7,675 nt of DNA from CF-118 sp035934385. Lineage in GTDB: Bacteria > Chloroflexota > Dormibacteria > Dormibacterales > Dormibacteraceae. The DNA lies in assembly GCA_035934385.1 (NCBI GenBank), contig DASYXY010000022.1, positions 1-7,675 of the forward strand. Reading direction: 5' to 3'. Both the position numbers and the translations under genes were made by a program. The notes under the pieces were generated by a model. The model did not search any database and had not been told where the DNA came from. It saw only the letters and a list, made by a program, of their open reading frames with translations. This document shows, one piece after another, positions 5,605 through 7,675 of this stretch. Each line of letters begins with the position of its first letter. Position 1 is the stretch's first letter.

Positions 5605-6458
5605 TCGACCCTGCATCGGTGGACTGGTCGACCGCCCGCCGCGCGTCCTACCGGCTGCGGCAGACGTTTCGGTACGAGTACACGCAGCCGATCGCCGACT
5701 TGAATCATCGTCTCGTCGTGATCCCGCCTGCGCGTTTTGGCGACCAGCGGCGCACCCATCACGACCTGCTGGTGGGGCTGAAAGAGATCCAGATACAGAA
5801 CCTGGAGGATCGGTTCGGCAACGTGGTCGTGGATGTATTCGCACCACAGGTGCACGAAGCCATCGAATTCGTCGCGGAGGTGTCAGTCGACAGGTCGGCG
5901 GCAGAGCCCAATGTCGTGGTCGCAGGGTGGCCGCCTGAGAACTGGCTGCTGGAACCCACGGCGCTCACCGCGCCCGACGAGCGCATCCTGGGTGCGGCGG
6001 AGGAGCTGGCGGCCGCGGCGGAGTACGGGCTCGAGCTGGCCGACCGCATCAACGACTGGGTGTACGGCGCGATGACCTACAGGCACGATGTGACGGGCGT
6101 GCGCACGACCGCAGCCGAGGCGCTGGCGCTGGGGTCAGGCGTGTGCCAGGACTACGCCCACGTGATGCTCGCAGTGGCGCGGGCGTGCGGATTGCCCTCG
6201 CGGTACGTGTCCGGCCACATGGTCGGCCTGGGCGGCACGCACGCGTGGGTGGAGGTCGTGCTGCCGGCCCCCGGCGGACGGGACGCGGTCGCTTCGGCCT
6301 TCGACCCGACCCACGCGAGTCGAGTCGGGCTTGGCTACGTCACGATCGCCGTCGGACGCGACTACTCCGACGTGGCGCCGACCTCGGGCCACTACCTCGG
6401 CGGCGGCACCGGCCGGCTGACCACCACTAAGCAGGTGACCCTGACCGACCTTCGGTAG
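5601..6458 (+). CDS. Transglutaminase-like protein 3 (full catalytic triad)
   Basis: This 285-residue protein has the transglutaminase N-terminal domain (YRLRQTFRYEYTQPIADL, 17-34, and HRLVVIPPARFGDQR, 36-50, then LEDRFGNVVVDVF) and a papain-like core. The triad is intact: Cys182 in GSGVCQDYAHVML, His214 in GGTHAWVEV and Asp235 in SAFDPTHA. Near the C-terminus VGRDYSDVAPTSGHY matches the corresponding block of transglutaminase 1, so these two are closer to each other than either is to protein 2. ATG at 5601 overlaps the TGA of the preceding gene (ATGA) and has GGCGGAAG a few bases upstream, so the two genes are translationally coupled. No signal peptide is evident. It is likely a cytoplasmic amide or isopeptide-bond enzyme of the same predicted pathway as the divergent ATP-grasp and alpha-E genes; the substrate is unknown. 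Confidence 0.92.
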   Translation: MIDPASVDWSTARRASYRLRQTFRYEYTQPIADLNHRLVVIPPARFGDQRRTHHDLLVGLKEIQIQNLEDRFGNVVVDVFAPQVHEAIEFVAEVSVDRSAAEPNVVVAGWPPENWLLEPTALTAPDERILGAAEELAAAAEYGLELADRINDWVYGAMTYRHDVTGVRTTAAEALALGSGVCQDYAHVMLAVARACGLPSRYVSGHMVGLGGTHAWVEVVLPAPGGRDAVASAFDPTHASRVGLGYVTIAVGRDYSDVAPTSGHYLGGGTGRLTTTKQVTLTDLR

Positions 6459-6460
6459 CC

Positions 6461-6476
6461 CGAGTGCTGGCACTCG
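6461..6476. promoter_or_regulatory. 16-bp palindrome, candidate operator 1 of ureohydrolase gene
   Basis: CGAGTGCTGGCACTCG is an inverted repeat of CGAGTGC around a central TG/GG-type mismatch, two bases after the transglutaminase 3 stop. A near-identical copy follows 42 bp downstream (14 of 16 identical). It lacks a T-run, so an operator is favoured over a terminator, though a 3'-end hairpin cannot be excluded. Confidence 0.55.
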
Positions 6477-6502
6477 CACACCAGAATCGCGGAAACCAAG
6501 TG

Positions 6503-6518
6503 CCAGTGCCGGCACTCG
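6503..6518. promoter_or_regulatory. Second palindrome, candidate operator 2, abutting the -10 box
   Basis: CCAGTGCCGGCACTCG contains the perfect 12-bp palindrome AGTGCCGGCACT (6505-6516) and matches operator 1 at 14 of 16 positions, exactly 42 bp (four helical turns) away. It lies directly upstream of the candidate -10 box GATAAT at 6520-6525, where a bound regulator would meet RNA polymerase. A further partial copy (AAGTGCC, 6498-6504) precedes it. Confidence 0.6.
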
Positions 6519-6519
6519 C

Positions 6520-6525
6520 GATAAT
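6520..6525 (+). promoter_or_regulatory. Candidate -10 box for ureohydrolase gene
   Basis: GATAAT is followed by eight bases and then the ATG at 6534, suggesting a start of transcription within a base or two of the initiation codon (leaderless or nearly so). No good -35 is visible at the usual distance, which would overlap the operator pair and might indicate an activated promoter. Confidence 0.4.
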
Positions 6526-6533
6526 GCAGTCCC

Positions 6534-7547
6534 ATGCCAAGGGTGGGAGGCATGTTCGGCCCCGACGTCACGTTCCTCGGAGTCGAGCGCTGCGACCTCG
6601 ACAATCCCGAGGAGCTGAAGGGCGCCGACGCTGTGATCATCGGCGCGCCTTACGACGCGGGCGCCTCCTACCGCGGTGGTGCGCGATTCGGGCCGAAGAT
6701 GATCCGCACCACCGACTACCTCCCACATGACGCATCGCGGCCGCATCTCGCGCTGCGCGTCGACCCGTTGAAGGAGATGCGTGTGCTCGACGCAGGCGAC
6801 GTGGAGATGCCCGGCGTCGAAGCGAAGTTGCCGCTCGACAACCTGGAGAACGCGGTGCGCACGGTGGCCGAGGCGGGTGCGATTCCGATCGTCCTGGGGG
6901 GCGACCACACCATCACGTGGCCCGATGTGACCGGCGTGGCCCGTGCGATCGGATGGGGTCGCGTCTCTGTCATCCATTTCGACGCGCACGCCGACACAGG
7001 CGACGTGCAGTGGGGGAGCCTCATCGGCCATGGCCTGCCGATGCGGAGGCTCATCGAGTCGGGTGCGTGCCGGGGCGATCGCTTCCTGCAGATCGGGCTG
7101 CGCGGCTACTGGCCCGAGCCGCCCACGCTGGCCTGGATGGCCGAGCAGCGGATGCGGTCGTTCGAGATGACCGAGGTCGTGTCCCGCGGCCTGGATGACT
7201 GCCTGACCGAGGCGTTTTCCATCGCCATGGATGAGTGCGACGGGGTCTTCCTCTCGGTGGACGTGGACGTGGTGGACCCGGGCATGGCGCCGGGCACCGG
7301 CACGCCGGAGCCCGGCGGGCTGACCACCCGGCAGCTGCTCGACGCGGTGCGGCGGATCGCCATGACGGTGCCGCTGGCCGGGATGGACGTGGTCGAGGTC
7401 TCGCCGCCGTACGACCACGCCGAGGTGACCGCGTTCCTGGGCAACCGGGTGGTGCTGGAGGTCCTGTCGGGCATCGCGTGGCGGCGCCGGCAGCTGGCCG
7501 GGTCGCCGGTCCGGCTGCCCGAATCGCCGCTCCTCGAGGGTCGCTAG
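6534..7547 (+). CDS. Ureohydrolase (agmatinase/arginase family), substrate unassigned
   Basis: This 337-residue binuclear-metal hydrolase would release urea from a guanidino compound such as agmatine, guanidinobutyrate or a similar substrate. All six metal ligands are visible: His125 in GGDHTIT, Asp150, His152 and Asp154 in HFDAHADT, and Asp243 and Asp245 in SVDVDVVDPGMAPGTGTPEPGG. The N-terminal IGAPYDAGASYRGGARFGP segment (36-54) and the C-terminal DVVEVSPPYDHAEVTA block (285-300) are typical of agmatinase-like members. The substrate-side sequence GLRGYWPEPP (188-197) and GHGLPMRRLIESG (165-177) does not let me choose a substrate. The length is normal to slightly long for the family. ATG at 6534 is preferred over the in-frame ATG at 6552 because a -10 box lies at leaderless distance; the second has GGGAGG only one base away. 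It is preceded by two operator-like palindromes and followed by a LysR gene that could control it. Confidence 0.9.
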   Translation: MPRVGGMFGPDVTFLGVERCDLDNPEELKGADAVIIGAPYDAGASYRGGARFGPKMIRTTDYLPHDASRPHLALRVDPLKEMRVLDAGDVEMPGVEAKLPLDNLENAVRTVAEAGAIPIVLGGDHTITWPDVTGVARAIGWGRVSVIHFDAHADTGDVQWGSLIGHGLPMRRLIESGACRGDRFLQIGLRGYWPEPPTLAWMAEQRMRSFEMTEVVSRGLDDCLTEAFSIAMDECDGVFLSVDVDVVDPGMAPGTGTPEPGGLTTRQLLDAVRRIAMTVPLAGMDVVEVSPPYDHAEVTAFLGNRVVLEVLSGIAWRRRQLAGSPVRLPESPLLEGR

Positions 7548-7562
7548 CCGGTTATGTGCTGA

Positions 7563-7587
7563 CCTGCCCGGATAGGTTCAGGACAGG
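7563..7587. repeat. Imperfect inverted repeat between ureohydrolase and LysR genes
   Basis: CCTGCCC (7563-7569) and GGACAGG (7581-7587) pair with one mismatch around an 11-base loop, 16 bp after the ureohydrolase stop. No T-run follows. It could be a weak 3' hairpin or a LysR binding region; the evidence is slight. Confidence 0.25.
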
Positions 7588-7614
7588 ACTCTGGGCGAAC
7601 CGATCGGCACGATC

Positions 7615-7620
7615 TATAGT
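7615..7620 (+). promoter_or_regulatory. -10 box for leaderless LysR-type gene
   Basis: TATAGT is followed by exactly six bases (CGGTGC) and then ATG at 7627, the geometry of a leaderless transcript that begins with the start codon. No Shine-Dalgarno precedes the ATG. The -35 at the right distance (CTGGGC) is weak. Confidence 0.5.
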
Positions 7621-7626
7621 CGGTGC

Positions 7627-7675
7627 ATGCTGGACGTGACAAGGCTGCGCGTGCTGGTGGCGGTCGCACGCTACG
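7627..7675 (+). CDS. LysR-type transcriptional regulator, N-terminal fragment
   Basis: Only the first 16 codons are in the window (MLDVTRLRVLVAVARY), and the gene runs off the right edge. The pattern of a short leader, a leucine-rich first helix (LRVLVAVA) and Arg-Tyr matches the opening of the LysR winged helix-turn-helix domain, where the next residues are usually GSFSAAA. With so little sequence the family call rests on this opening alone. It is in the same orientation as the ureohydrolase gene and may regulate it or itself. The start is supported by a -10 box at leaderless distance. Confidence 0.6.
   Translation, partial: MLDVTRLRVLVAVARY

Noticed and set aside
4756..5847. N-terminal extension of the ATP-grasp frame (open to 5847, 854 codons in all)
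   Set aside because: The extension is antisense to the well-supported transglutaminase 2 and part of transglutaminase 3; its translation is basic, low-complexity and unlike the family, whereas homology begins just after GTG 4755.
6461..6518. Possible CIRCE (HrcA) element because of GAGTGC/GCACTC words
   Set aside because: CIRCE has GCACTC on the left and GAGTGC on the right with a 9-base spacer; here the order is reversed and the halves are nearly contiguous, and no heat-shock gene follows.
6135..7418. 427-codon open frame on the minus strand
   Set aside because: It is a shadow of the ureohydrolase and transglutaminase 3 genes; its translation is rich in His, Arg, Gly and Pro with no recognisable domain.
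1..7675. CRISPR arrays, tRNA/rRNA, insertion sequences, riboswitches
   Set aside because: No spaced direct-repeat array, cloverleaf, transposase or terminal inverted repeats were seen, and no gene-free stretch exceeds about 206 bases.

Overview
This is a GC-rich, gene-dense stretch of bacterial chromosome. The GC-rich codon use, the DUF3052-type protein, GTG/TTG starts and several -10 boxes placed about one promoter distance from the start codon (probable leaderless mRNAs) suggest an actinobacterium or a GC-rich soil Chloroflexota/Dormibacterota-type lineage. This placement is an inference; no rRNA or tRNA is present to settle it. No mobile element, CRISPR array or RNA gene was seen.

Layout. 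(1) Positions 1-789, minus strand: the N-terminal two thirds of an MFS transporter, running off the left edge. (2) Positions 790-995: an intergenic region with a strong 13-bp hairpin, a perfect 14-bp palindrome and a related half-degenerate copy 41 bp away. (3) Positions 996-1454, minus: a small DUF3052-like protein. (4) Positions 1504-4755, minus: three overlapping genes, read from right to left: circularly permuted ATP-grasp protein, alpha-E (DUF403) protein, transglutaminase. (5) Only 36 bp of divergent spacer. (6) Positions 4792-6458, plus: two more transglutaminase-like genes joined by an ATGA overlap. (7) Positions 6534-7547, plus: an agmatinase/arginase-family ureohydrolase behind a pair of 16-bp palindromes spaced 42 bp. 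(8) Position 7627 onward: the first 16 codons of a LysR-type regulator with a probable leaderless start.

The centre of the window is a divergent five-gene alpha-E / ATP-grasp / transglutaminase cassette. Comparative genomics of ATP-grasp amidoligases has linked these families and predicted that they build or ligate a small peptide or modify proteins. As far as I know the product and substrate remain undefined. Here all three transglutaminase-like paralogues sit in one locus. Two keep Cys-His-Asp, while the third (4792-5604) has Ala where the catalytic His should be. The ureohydrolase, the LysR gene and the MFS transporter are flanking genes with their own likely control sites and may be independent of the cassette.
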